Origin: an uncultured Limosilactobacillus sp.
GTDB taxonomy: Bacteria > Bacillota > Bacilli > Lactobacillales > Lactobacillaceae
Length of the DNA: 27,276 nt
Assembly (NCBI RefSeq): GCF_934202235.1
Contig: NZ_CAKPXS010000020.1
Span: forward strand, 1 to 27,276
Direction: 5' to 3'
A program made the translations under genes and the position numbers. Below are positions 1-7,548 of the stretch, in pieces. Below the pieces are notes generated by a model. It saw only the letters and a list, made by a program, of their open reading frames with translations. It had not been told where the DNA came from and ran no database searches. Numbering within the stretch: position 1 is the first letter of the stretch; each line of letters starts with the position of its first letter.

Positions 1-1059
1 TGATTCACTACTGTGCTGCGAAGCTTTCGTCGAATTAGATTTACTTGTCTGCACGCTCATGGATGTTGACGTGCTTGCGGCTTGCGAAGTTGATTCACTG
101 TTGCGCTGTGAAGTCTTTGCCGAATTAGCTTCGCTTGTCTTTACACTATCTGAAGCGGACTTCGACGTGGATACGCTATTTGCTTTGCTAGTGCTGGTGG
201 AGTTAGCCACACTCAATGACGTCGAGTTCTTTACCGACTCTGATTCACTGTTGTGCTGTGAATTCTTTGCAGAATTAGATTCGCTTGTCTTTACACTATC
301 CGAAGCGGACTTCGAAGTGGAGACGCTATTTGCTTCGCTAGTGCTGGTTGAGTCCGCGACACTAAGTGAATTGGAGTCACTATCATGAGTACTCGTTGAA
401 GCAGAGCTTTGCGCAGAGTTTTCTGCACTTTTATCTTGGCTCAGTGAAACTGACGCTTGGGTAGAATTATTGATACTCTGGCTCTGGCTAGATGATGTAG
501 ATCCATCTTTCGAAAGAGACTCGCTCTTGTTAAAGCTTACTGAATTTGAATTATCCGTCGATGCTGAATCACTAATTGATCTTGAGAAAAGTAAACTCCC
601 AAAAAGCGACGCAGAATCACTCAGCGATACGCTGTCTGCTTTTGTCTGCCCAGCATTTCCTTGATTCTGCACCGTCAAATTATTCAAGTAGACTGTTCCC
701 TGAGCCAGTGAGGTCGCACCTGACTGATGACCACTAGTACTACCGGAACCTACTACCTGCGAGTCTGCCTGGTCAACGGTCTTCGTTGCCGCGTGGACAG
801 TCATTGGCGCCGCTGTCTCAGCACCGATTCCCACACCCAAAATGGTTGATAAAACCCCGAGCCCCTTCAAATAAGCTTCGGTGGTGTCAGACAGCGAATT
901 GTCTAATTCATCAACGTTCGTCATTCGTGCTTCCACAGATGGCTGGTCCTGTCTGACAAATAACAACTTTACCCAGCGATTCAAGCATGAAACCCACCCT
1001 TGCCGCGTTTTATACAGCTTGACCCGACTGGCTTCCTCGTCTTGCACCGTCTTCTTCAT
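1..1059 (-). CDS. Serine-rich repeat (SRR) adhesin, N-terminal part, truncated by window edge
   Basis: The minus frame from ATG 1059 is open for 353 codons and runs off the left edge. It begins MKKTVQDEEASRVKLYKTRQ followed by GW, a variant of the KxYKxGKxW motif of SRR preproteins. The usual long gap to a hydrophobic segment follows (residues about 66-80, GLGVLSTILGVGIG) and a plausible cleavage site after VHA near residue 90. From about residue 142 onward Ser alternates with Ala, Asn, Thr, Lys, Glu and Asp, with an imperfect 50-residue repeat. No folded binding domain is visible yet; it and the LPXTG anchor should lie beyond the edge. The RBS is AGGAG, 9 nt before ATG. It is the expected substrate of the SecA2/SecY2 operon upstream: glycosylated in the cytoplasm, then exported and anchored as an adhesin. 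Open reading frames on the other strand here are shadows of the Ser codons. Confidence 0.93.
   Translation of the reverse strand, partial: MKKTVQDEEASRVKLYKTRQGWVSCLNRWVKLLFVRQDQPSVEARMTNVDELDNSLSDTTEAYLKGLGVLSTILGVGIGAETAAPMTVHAATKTVDQADSQVVGSGSTSGHQSGATSLAQGTVYLNNLTVQNQGNAGQTKADSVSLSDSASLFGSLLFSRSISDSASTDNSNSVSFNKSESLSKDGSTSSSQSQSINNSTQASVSLSQDKSAENSAQSSASTSTHDSDSNSLSVADSTSTSEANSVSTSKSASDSVKTSESNSAKNSQHNSESESVKNSTSLSVANSTSTSKANSVSTSKSASDSVKTSEANSAKTSQRNSESTSQAASTSTSMSVQTSKSNSTKASQHSSES
92..367 (-). repeat. Imperfect 150-bp tandem repeat inside the SRR region
   Basis: The stretch starting at 92 and the stretch starting at 242 are near-copies for about 120 bp, with a period of 150 bp (50 codons). 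A third, diverged and shorter copy starts at 2. Each encodes a Ser-rich unit around SKSASDSVKTSE. Such repeats expand and contract by recombination, so the total number of units in the full gene may vary between strains. Confidence 0.75.
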
Positions 1060-1103
1060 TACCAGTTTCTCCTTCCAATCAATAATTTATTGGCAAATCT
1101 TTT

Positions 1104-1115
1104 TAAAACGTTTTA
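1104..1115. promoter_or_regulatory. Perfect 12-bp palindrome in the adhesin leader
   Basis: TAAAACGTTTTA is its own reverse complement. It lies about 15-25 bp downstream of the -10 box of the adhesin promoter and about 45 bp before the ATG, a usual place for a repressor operator. It does not fit the catabolite-repression cre consensus. Palindromes also occur by chance in A+T-rich leaders, so this is only a candidate. Confidence 0.35.
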
Positions 1116-1130
1116 TCGATTAACAATAAT

Positions 1131-1158
1131 ATTATAATCATTTACCTGCACTTAACAA
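1131..1158 (-). promoter_or_regulatory. Sigma-A type promoter of the SRR adhesin
   Basis: On the minus strand TTGTTA (1158-1153), a 16-bp spacer and a perfect TATAAT (1136-1131) are seen. This gives a leader of about 65 nt. The -35 box begins only a few bases after the terminator of the upstream operon, so the adhesin is probably transcribed independently of its own export genes. Confidence 0.65.
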
Positions 1159-1161
1159 GAA

Positions 1162-1194
1162 AATTGCTGGGATCTTTAACGATTCCCAGCAATT
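1162..1194 (-). terminator. Rho-independent terminator of the accessory Sec operon
   Basis: On the minus strand AATTGCTGGGA pairs with TCCCAGCAATT around an 11-nt loop. The continuation TTCTTGTT is T-rich. It follows the stop of the small Asp4-like gene by about 20 bp and precedes the adhesin promoter. Confidence 0.75.
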
Positions 1195-1215
1195 CATTCA
1201 ACTTTATTTATTTAA

Positions 1216-1407
1216 TTAGCGGATCATCCCTATAACCATGACCACTAAGATCACGACAAACAGGAATCCCATCAAAATATTCTGAACACTGAAGTGACCT
1301 TTTTGCTTAATGTATGGCTTTCGTTGCTCTTTTTCCACCTTATGTAAGCGGCGTAAAGCATGGTCTTCTACCAGTGTTTTATCTTGTTTTTTGTGATCAT
1401 CTTTCAT
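1216..1407 (-). CDS. Small single-TM accessory Sec protein, Asp4-like (SecE-like)
   Basis: A 63-residue protein with a very charged, Lys/His/Glu-rich N-terminal half (residues 1-37) and one C-terminal membrane helix (about 43-61, ILMGFLFVVILVVMVIGMI). This is the layout of a reduced SecE. In streptococcal adhesin loci asp4 lies directly after gtfB, and this gene does too, overlapping the gtfB stop by ATGA, so translational coupling is likely. By synteny and shape I infer that it is the SecE-like partner of SecY2. Sequence similarity to Asp4 cannot be judged by eye at this length. No second small gene (Asp5/SecG-like) follows; the terminator comes next. Confidence 0.7.
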   Translation of the reverse strand: MKDDHKKQDKTLVEDHALRRLHKVEKEQRKPYIKQKGHFSVQNILMGFLFVVILVVMVIGMIR

Positions 1408-2729
1408 TTCAACTCACCAAATACGCGCTGGTAGTCTTCCACGAGGACATCACCAGCCAATTGCCGCTGGGTGTCAACCAAGCGCTTCATTTCCTCAGGT
1501 TTAACCAGTGCGGTAAGAATCACCTGGGCCATCTGCTTAACCGCGTCCTTGTTAAAGACGTTCTCTGGCGCGATAAATTGCCGGTTGTGAAGCGTATCCG
1601 TAAAACCGACAATCAGCATATTCTGTTCAAAGGCGCCGCGGACGGCATCGAGAATTTCATCCCCGTGGTTAATATCCAGATAAACATCACAATCCGCCAT
1701 CAACTTCTTCAAGCGTTGCTGGCTAACTGTTGGGTAGACATTGACGTTCGGCAAATCACCAAACTGCATTAACTTGCCCGACATTTCTGTCACTGCCGCC
1801 ACGTTAAACTCAAAGTTCGGTAGCAATTTGACCAGCTTGTCCAACTGCTCAACCTGGTCTGAATTAGTCAAAACCAACCCCCGTTGCTGAAGCTTATTAC
1901 TCCGCGGGTGTGGGTAGATCATGCCGAGGTATTGGAAATTAACGTGTCCGGGTTCCTTGGGCAAGAAACGATCACGTTGTTGCCAGTCGGTGTAATTCTG
2001 GAAAATCACGTGCTTAGTCCGGGTCTCATTGTCCACCAGGTACTGCATATTGCCAGGCAACTGGTCGGCCGTCCGCTCGTGCCAGAACAAAATGTCACTC
2101 CCAGACTTTGGCAGATTCATCGTTACTGCCAGCGAAACGTTTAGTGTGTTATAGATGACGTGGTCCAGCGGGTATTGACGTTGCTGGAGATAATAGGCCA
2201 CAAAGTTGGCCCGGCTAGCAAAGTGACGTTCATAGCCACCGACCTTAAGCCAGAAGTCACCCTTCAGGCAGTTCCAGGCCATCACTTGCTGGTGACTATC
2301 CTTGAAGTACTTTTCAAAGACCGCCCGCCCATTTTCGTAATAAGTCTTCGCAAAGCGTTCTCCATAGCGGTTGTAATGGTCAACCCAGTTGACCTGACCA
2401 GTCAAATCCAGCCAGCGGACTTCCTTAATAATCCGGGAATTATCAGCAGAGCTGTAAGTAATCTCCGCCCGTTTCTGGTTGAGGTCGTAAACCGTTCCTG
2501 ACCCCGCCGTAGAGTTGATTTTCCAGTACTTGGGTAGCGGTAGTTTGTCAAAGTACAGTGGTTCGTGGTGCCGGTTAAACTGGCAATAGTGCTGAATTGG
2601 CGAATCAACTTCCTGGGGAAGAAAACCATCATCAAAAATTGCGACAGAGGGCACCTTCATTTTGGCGATGATCTGTGACCGCAGCAAGTCTGCCGACGCC
2701 ACATCGTAGTGTTCAAATAAGTTAATCAT
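1404..2729 (-). CDS. gtfB: Accessory Sec glycosyltransferase-stabilising protein GtfB
   Basis: 441 residues, the usual length of GtfB, beginning MINLFEHYDVASADLLRSQI, a typical GtfB N-terminus. GtfB is the non-catalytic GT-B-fold partner of GtfA. It binds the Ser-rich acceptor and holds it for O-GlcNAc transfer. The C-terminal half (about 286-400: LTNSDQVEQLDKLVKLLP, later YLDINHGDE) is strikingly similar to the C-terminal tails of both GT8 proteins of this window. The start overlaps the gtfA stop by 8 bp and the end overlaps the Asp4-like gene, so the two Gtf proteins are produced together. The start context is set inside the end of gtfA, whose last codons hold a GGAGG-like stretch. Confidence 0.93.
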   Translation of the reverse strand: MINLFEHYDVASADLLRSQIIAKMKVPSVAIFDDGFLPQEVDSPIQHYCQFNRHHEPLYFDKLPLPKYWKINSTAGSGTVYDLNQKRAEITYSSADNSRIIKEVRWLDLTGQVNWVDHYNRYGERFAKTYYENGRAVFEKYFKDSHQQVMAWNCLKGDFWLKVGGYERHFASRANFVAYYLQQRQYPLDHVIYNTLNVSLAVTMNLPKSGSDILFWHERTADQLPGNMQYLVDNETRTKHVIFQNYTDWQQRDRFLPKEPGHVNFQYLGMIYPHPRSNKLQQRGLVLTNSDQVEQLDKLVKLLPNFEFNVAAVTEMSGKLMQFGDLPNVNVYPTVSQQRLKKLMADCDVYLDINHGDEILDAVRGAFEQNMLIVGFTDTLHNRQFIAPENVFNKDAVKQMAQVILTALVKPEEMKRLVDTQRQLAGDVLVEDYQRVFGELK

Positions 2730-4263
2730 TCACTAGTTCCTCCAATAAGCTTTGCCACTTGGCGGCGATATTATCCTGCAGGTACGGGGTAGCCAGCTGG
2801 TAAGAGTGCTGACTAAAGGCCGCCAAATCAGCCTCAGTAAAGAGGCGAATAATTGCCTTGGCCAGCGCCTCAACCTTTTGCTGGTCTGACCACTCCTCGT
2901 TGTAATCCAGCAGGTAGCCGTTTTGTCCGTTATCAATGAAGGTTTGGTTACCGTACGGGACGTCAAAGCCGATCATCGGCAACCCGGAACCCACGGCTTC
3001 CAGCAAGCTGAGGCCAAAACCTTCACTGGTCGAAGCAGCCACGTACCCATCGTAGTGGGTGTAAGTGTTTGTCAGGTCATGCTGCCCCATCAAGCGGATG
3101 TAGGCCCCGGCATTGCGACTATCAATCAACTTCTTCAGCCGATCATGCTCGACCCCCTGCCCATAAATATCCAGTGTCACGTCACTGATTTGCTCGTGAG
3201 CGATAGCCACCGCCTTCACCAGCCAGTCGAGGTGTTTTTCCGTCGCTAGCCGGGATGCCGTAATCAGTGAATGCCGTTTGCGGGGCTTTTCAGGGTGCCG
3301 AAGTTGGTCCAAACTACCGACCGGGATCGTATCCACCCGTAGCTTGTGGCCGTAATACTTCTCTTCTTGCTTCAGCAGTAGCTCTTTTTGTTTATCCGTG
3401 GCCACAATAAAGGAGGCCACCTCATCCGGGTGGGTAAACGAGTATTCGTAGAAATTATTCCACAAAACGCGGTGCTTATCCGTATAGTGCTGGTCATAGT
3501 GGTCGGCGTGAACAACCACCACCAATTTGGCTGGCCGGTGTTCTTCGAAAATAATCTGGCCGTTACTCAGGTTGGTTCCTTCACCAGTCCGGTCCAAAAT
3601 CACCACGTCGTCAGCTGTCCAATTCAATTGCCGGACCATTTCCCGGTAAAGGTCGTTTTTGGAGTAGTAAATCTGCTGGTGAGGGAATTCAAAGACTTCT
3701 CCCTTATTCTGAGTCAGGTATTCCGTGTAGGCGACCGAGCCGTCCTCGTTATAAAATTCCCGGAAAGTAACATGGTTATTTTGCCGCTCACCACTGTAAT
3801 ATTCGCAGGCATATTTCGTGTAGGAGTAAAAGTCGCGTTTAACCATCATCCCGTCAGTGGTAACGTAGGACACTTGGTCAATTGTCTGCTTTTGGGCATC
3901 GTGGAAGCGAACGCCAATCCAGAGGTCTTCGTTGGGAAGACTATACTGGGCTTCTTTTTCCGTGACCTTTTTTTCGTACTTGCCACGTTCTTCCAGGTGA
4001 ACGTCCTGTTCCCACTTAGCCAGGGGGTAATCGGACGGCGCAATTCTGACGTCGGTAAAGAAGTTATAGAACCAAATAATTTGATCGTCAGTAAAGCCTA
4101 AGTTCGCAGTCAGGTCTTCGATGTTATTGGCCAAAATGAGGTCAGAAAAAATAAATTTCGCGGGAAGCTGCTTTTGACGCAGTGCTCGTGCCCGGTAAGC
4201 CTGGGCGTATTCCACCCCGCTGCTAGCCCAGCCAATCCCTAAGTTAACGTTATAGACTGTCAT
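2722..4263 (-). CDS. gtfA: Accessory Sec O-GlcNAc glycosyltransferase GtfA
   Basis: I start it at ATG 4263 (MTVYNVNLGIGWASSGVEYA), which has GGAGG 7 nt upstream. An in-frame ATG 12 codons further up (4299) would reach into secA2 and lacks that support. The 513 residues match GtfA, which is usually a little over 500. The GT4-family donor-site motif EGFGLSLLE (E414, E422) is present near the C-terminus, as is a His in VVVHADHY (H253) at the expected catalytic region. With GtfB it transfers GlcNAc from UDP-GlcNAc to Ser/Thr of the adhesin before export. It follows secA2 by 19 bp. Confidence 0.95.
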   Translation of the reverse strand: MTVYNVNLGIGWASSGVEYAQAYRARALRQKQLPAKFIFSDLILANNIEDLTANLGFTDDQIIWFYNFFTDVRIAPSDYPLAKWEQDVHLEERGKYEKKVTEKEAQYSLPNEDLWIGVRFHDAQKQTIDQVSYVTTDGMMVKRDFYSYTKYACEYYSGERQNNHVTFREFYNEDGSVAYTEYLTQNKGEVFEFPHQQIYYSKNDLYREMVRQLNWTADDVVILDRTGEGTNLSNGQIIFEEHRPAKLVVVVHADHYDQHYTDKHRVLWNNFYEYSFTHPDEVASFIVATDKQKELLLKQEEKYYGHKLRVDTIPVGSLDQLRHPEKPRKRHSLITASRLATEKHLDWLVKAVAIAHEQISDVTLDIYGQGVEHDRLKKLIDSRNAGAYIRLMGQHDLTNTYTHYDGYVAASTSEGFGLSLLEAVGSGLPMIGFDVPYGNQTFIDNGQNGYLLDYNEEWSDQQKVEALAKAIIRLFTEADLAAFSQHSYQLATPYLQDNIAAKWQSLLEELVND

Positions 4264-4282
4264 TCTGTGTCCTCCAAAACTA

Positions 4283-6652
4283 CTACATGAATTGAACAAC
4301 CAACTGGTTCTTCTTGTTCAAGTTAATGATACTCAGCATCAAGTTGTCGATTGCCCGCATTTTTACTTTCTTCAAGAGCTTCTGATAAGCATTATACGCC
4401 CGTTCGTTATAAACGTAACCTGAATCGCGTCCGGCAAGCGCCCACGAGCCGACATAGGACCGCAGGGTGTTCAGGTAGTCGACCTGGTCAGTCCATGACG
4501 TATCAAGCGCCGTCAACAGACACTTCCGGTAAAAGGCGTTTAACTGTTTCTCGTTAATCAGCATTTTCGCCTTTTGACTGATGATCTGCTGGCACAGGCC
4601 CTTCAGGTAAGTCCGCACCCGCTCCTTACTAGTCAAGTTATCTGGCAAGTCGACGGCTTCGTAGGTGAAGTGGTGGTTCACCAACCGCTTAATCGTTACC
4701 GGATCCCAGGTATCACGTTGAGCCAAGAAGAAGTCGATTCCCTGATCAACCCAGCTATCAACCGTCTGCTGAAGGTTGTCTTGACTAATGACCCGGTTCC
4801 GTTCGTCATAAAAGGTCGCCCGTTGAAGGCGCAGCGTCGTTTCGTACTTATTGGTCTGTGTCCGCTGGTTTTCCTCCGCACTGGCTACCCGGTTTTTGAG
4901 CATCCAGAGGGAGAAACGAATCCGCGGGCCGTGAAGCTGGCTGATCTCTCGTCCCGCCCGCTTCAAAGCAACCTTGTGACGGTAGTACTTCTGGAAACGG
5001 CTGGTCATCGCCTTGGTGACGAAGTCGTCTTCTAGGGACACGTAGAACTGGCTCGTCCCGGGGTCGCCCTGTCGACCGGCACGCCCGGCTAATTGCAGAC
5101 GGACCCGTTCAGCCAGCATTTCGGTGCCGATCACTGCTAAGCCGCCCTTTTGACGAACTGCTTCGCTAATCTTAATGTCGGTTCCCCGACCCGCCATGTT
5201 GGTGGCCACAGTCACCGCCCCTTCTTGACCGGCGTCTTTGACCATCGCCGCTTCTCGGCTGGCATTAAAGGCGTTCAGGACGTTGTGGGGAATCCCCTTA
5301 TTCAACAGGAGTTCGGAAATAATCTCGGAATTTTCTACCGACCCGGCAACCAGGAGAACTGGCCGGCCGATTTGATGGAGGTGAACCACCTGCTTGAGCG
5401 CATCGAGCAGTTTGTCCGACGTCGTCAGGTAGATCTTGGCTGGCAGGTCCTGGCGGATCACCGGTTTGTTTGTCGGGATCGTGACCACTTTCATGTTGTA
5501 AGTGTTGATAAACTCGTTTTCGTCCACCTTGGCGGTCCCACTCATACCGGCAATCTTGTTAAACATCCCGAACAGACTAGGGAAGGTTACTGACGCGGCT
5601 GTCTGCCGCAGGGGTGTCACGTCAACCCCTTCCTTTTGTTCCGTTGCTTGCTGGATCCCGGAGCTGACCTGAATGCCCTTCATGAGCCGCCCGTTAGTCT
5701 CATCCAGCAGGATTACCTTACCATCACGAACCACATAATCATGGTCGCGTTTCATGAAGAAGTGCGCCCGCAGCGCTAAGCAGATGTGCCGGTATAATTC
5801 CCGGTACTTCAAATCAAAGAGGTCGTCAATCCGGAAGTAACTTTCGGCTTTCCGCACGCCGTGATAAGTCAGCCAAACAGCCTTGTCGCGACGTTTGACG
5901 ACATAATCAAGTTTGGGAACCAGCGAGACCACGAAGTCATCGGCGAGCTTGTACATCGTCGACAGCACCCGCGGCGCTGAGGCCACCACGAAAGGTGAGG
6001 TCGCGCTATCAAGCAACACCATGTCCACTTCGTCCACCAGGGCATAGTTAAACGGTTTAGGAAAAAACTGCCCTTCCTTATTACCAGCCAGGTTACTGAA
6101 GAGGTAGTCAAAGGCAAAACCACTCGAGGTCATGTAGACGATGTCGGCCCCGTACCACTGCCGCTTTTCCTTGGGGGTCACGCTCGCTTTACGTTTATCC
6201 GTCGACTTACGAAAGGCGGTGCTGACCGTCAACCCAAGGAATTCGTAAACGGGAGCCAACTGGGTCTCATCACGTTCAGCTAGGTACTCGTTCGGGGTCA
6301 CTAAAAAGGCTCCCTTGTGCATCAACCCGTTGAGGTAGAGGGGCATCGTTGCCGTCAGGGTCTTCCCTTCCCCGGTCTTCATCTCGGCAATATAACCCTG
6401 ATTCATCACGATGGCGCCCATCACCTGGACATCATAGGGATAGAGGCCTAATACCCGGTAGTCGGCCTCCCGAACCGTTGCGTAGGCGCGGGGCAAAACT
6501 TGCTCTAAGATCTTCCCCGCTTTAATTTGCTCGCGCAGCAGAGCGGTTTGCTGCTGTAGTTCTGAGTCGCTCATCTGCCGCATTTCCGGGGCCAGACGGT
6601 TAACTTTTTTCAGGAGTCGTCGAATAGTATGACGTTCGCCAATATCAAGCAT
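4283..6652 (-). CDS. secA2: Accessory preprotein translocase ATPase SecA2
   Basis: 789 residues, typical for SecA2 of SRR loci. Walker A is EMKTGEGKT (91-98 region), the DEAD-box equivalent is VDEVD (206-210), and the second motor domain shows TNMAGRGTDI and GRAGRQGDPG. The C-terminal zinc-binding tail of SecA1 is absent, as usual for SecA2. It powers export of the glycosylated adhesin through SecY2 at the membrane. Only 2 nt separate it from the asp3 stop. Confidence 0.97.
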   Translation of the reverse strand: MLDIGERHTIRRLLKKVNRLAPEMRQMSDSELQQQTALLREQIKAGKILEQVLPRAYATVREADYRVLGLYPYDVQVMGAIVMNQGYIAEMKTGEGKTLTATMPLYLNGLMHKGAFLVTPNEYLAERDETQLAPVYEFLGLTVSTAFRKSTDKRKASVTPKEKRQWYGADIVYMTSSGFAFDYLFSNLAGNKEGQFFPKPFNYALVDEVDMVLLDSATSPFVVASAPRVLSTMYKLADDFVVSLVPKLDYVVKRRDKAVWLTYHGVRKAESYFRIDDLFDLKYRELYRHICLALRAHFFMKRDHDYVVRDGKVILLDETNGRLMKGIQVSSGIQQATEQKEGVDVTPLRQTAASVTFPSLFGMFNKIAGMSGTAKVDENEFINTYNMKVVTIPTNKPVIRQDLPAKIYLTTSDKLLDALKQVVHLHQIGRPVLLVAGSVENSEIISELLLNKGIPHNVLNAFNASREAAMVKDAGQEGAVTVATNMAGRGTDIKISEAVRQKGGLAVIGTEMLAERVRLQLAGRAGRQGDPGTSQFYVSLEDDFVTKAMTSRFQKYYRHKVALKRAGREISQLHGPRIRFSLWMLKNRVASAEENQRTQTNKYETTLRLQRATFYDERNRVISQDNLQQTVDSWVDQGIDFFLAQRDTWDPVTIKRLVNHHFTYEAVDLPDNLTSKERVRTYLKGLCQQIISQKAKMLINEKQLNAFYRKCLLTALDTSWTDQVDYLNTLRSYVGSWALAGRDSGYVYNERAYNAYQKLLKKVKMRAIDNLMLSIINLNKKNQLVVQFM

Positions 6653-6654
6653 TG

Positions 6655-7542
6655 TTAATCAACCTTCTTTCCCCAGATATTTTGCATCACACTGACAATC
6701 TTGGGCCAGTTAGGCTCAACAATGTTGGGTGACTGCCAGCTCAGTGGTTCTGCATTCCAGACGTGGTAGTCAAGCAACCCCTCTTGGCGGATAGTAGCGA
6801 GTAAGATCTCACACTGTGGATTAGCTTGCTTAACATCCCAGACTAACTGGTCAAGCTGCGGGTCAGAACTGACCAAGTGAAATTCACCCAGCCGTTGTTG
6901 GACCAGCCACTGCATTAACCACTTCCTGGCATCCCGCTCGCTTTGCCAGGCAAAACTAATCACCTGCACTGGCAGGAAGAAGGACCGTTTGACTAGTGAC
7001 GGGTACGTCCGCCGCGACTGTTTAGCGTCGTTAACCAAGATAATATTGCGGGGCTTAGACGGACCGTCATGGTAAAGCCGGTGGACCCAGACATCATCAT
7101 GAACTTCTTTCGGTAGGTTAGCTTCGCAGATATCCAGCCGGTCAAAGCTCATCTTGGTCATCCCGGCATTAATAATTTCAATTTGGTAGCTGACTGTTTC
7201 TGCCGGGTAGACAAAGTTCTTTTCCCGCGAACGGAATTCTACCCGTTTGATTTCCGTCCCCTGCAGGTCAAAGAAAGTCAAGCGGATCAGGTAAGCACTC
7301 GCTGGTTCTGCACTTAGGTGGGCATAAATCCGGTAACGATAACCATTCCGTAAAATCGGCAACTGGGGGACGGTCTTATCTCCCTGGTAGTTGTAGGCCG
7401 ACTTCCAGGTAATAATTGCCCGCCCTGGCGCCATCAGGGAGTTCGTCCACTTCACTTTCAGTCGCGACGACAGACTAACCCGGCTGCCGGCAAGAAAGGT
7501 CCGGTTATTGGACCAGTAAATATGGTTGACCAGTTTCTGCAT
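6655..7542 (-). CDS. asp3: Accessory Sec system protein Asp3
   Basis: 295 residues with the Asp3 hallmark start: MQKLVNHIYWSNNRTFLAGS, then the beta-rich core including WTNSLMAPGRAIITW and YRYRIYAHLSAEPASAYLIR. Asp3 is a carbohydrate-binding-module-like adaptor that forms a complex with Asp1, Asp2 and SecA2 and interacts with the nascent adhesin. Streptococcal Asp3 is about half this length; the C-terminal half here (from about 165, with a segment that looks like a small alpha/beta domain) is an extension of unknown role, as in other lactobacilli. AAAGGAG lies 9 nt before the ATG, overlapping the asp2 stop. Confidence 0.9.
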   Translation of the reverse strand: MQKLVNHIYWSNNRTFLAGSRVSLSSRLKVKWTNSLMAPGRAIITWKSAYNYQGDKTVPQLPILRNGYRYRIYAHLSAEPASAYLIRLTFFDLQGTEIKRVEFRSREKNFVYPAETVSYQIEIINAGMTKMSFDRLDICEANLPKEVHDDVWVHRLYHDGPSKPRNIILVNDAKQSRRTYPSLVKRSFFLPVQVISFAWQSERDARKWLMQWLVQQRLGEFHLVSSDPQLDQLVWDVKQANPQCEILLATIRQEGLLDYHVWNAEPLSWQSPNIVEPNWPKIVSVMQNIWGKKVD

Positions 7543-7548
7543 CAGCAG

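Noticed and set aside
2..367. CRISPR-like array
   Set aside because: The repeats have a 150-bp period, are in frame, encode the SRR region and have no unique spacers.
59..1123. Plus-strand reading frames opposite the SRR gene (59-388, 470-664, 881-1123)
   Set aside because: They are frame shadows of Ser-rich codons on the minus strand, have no RBS and encode Leu/Glu/Asp-rich low-complexity peptides.
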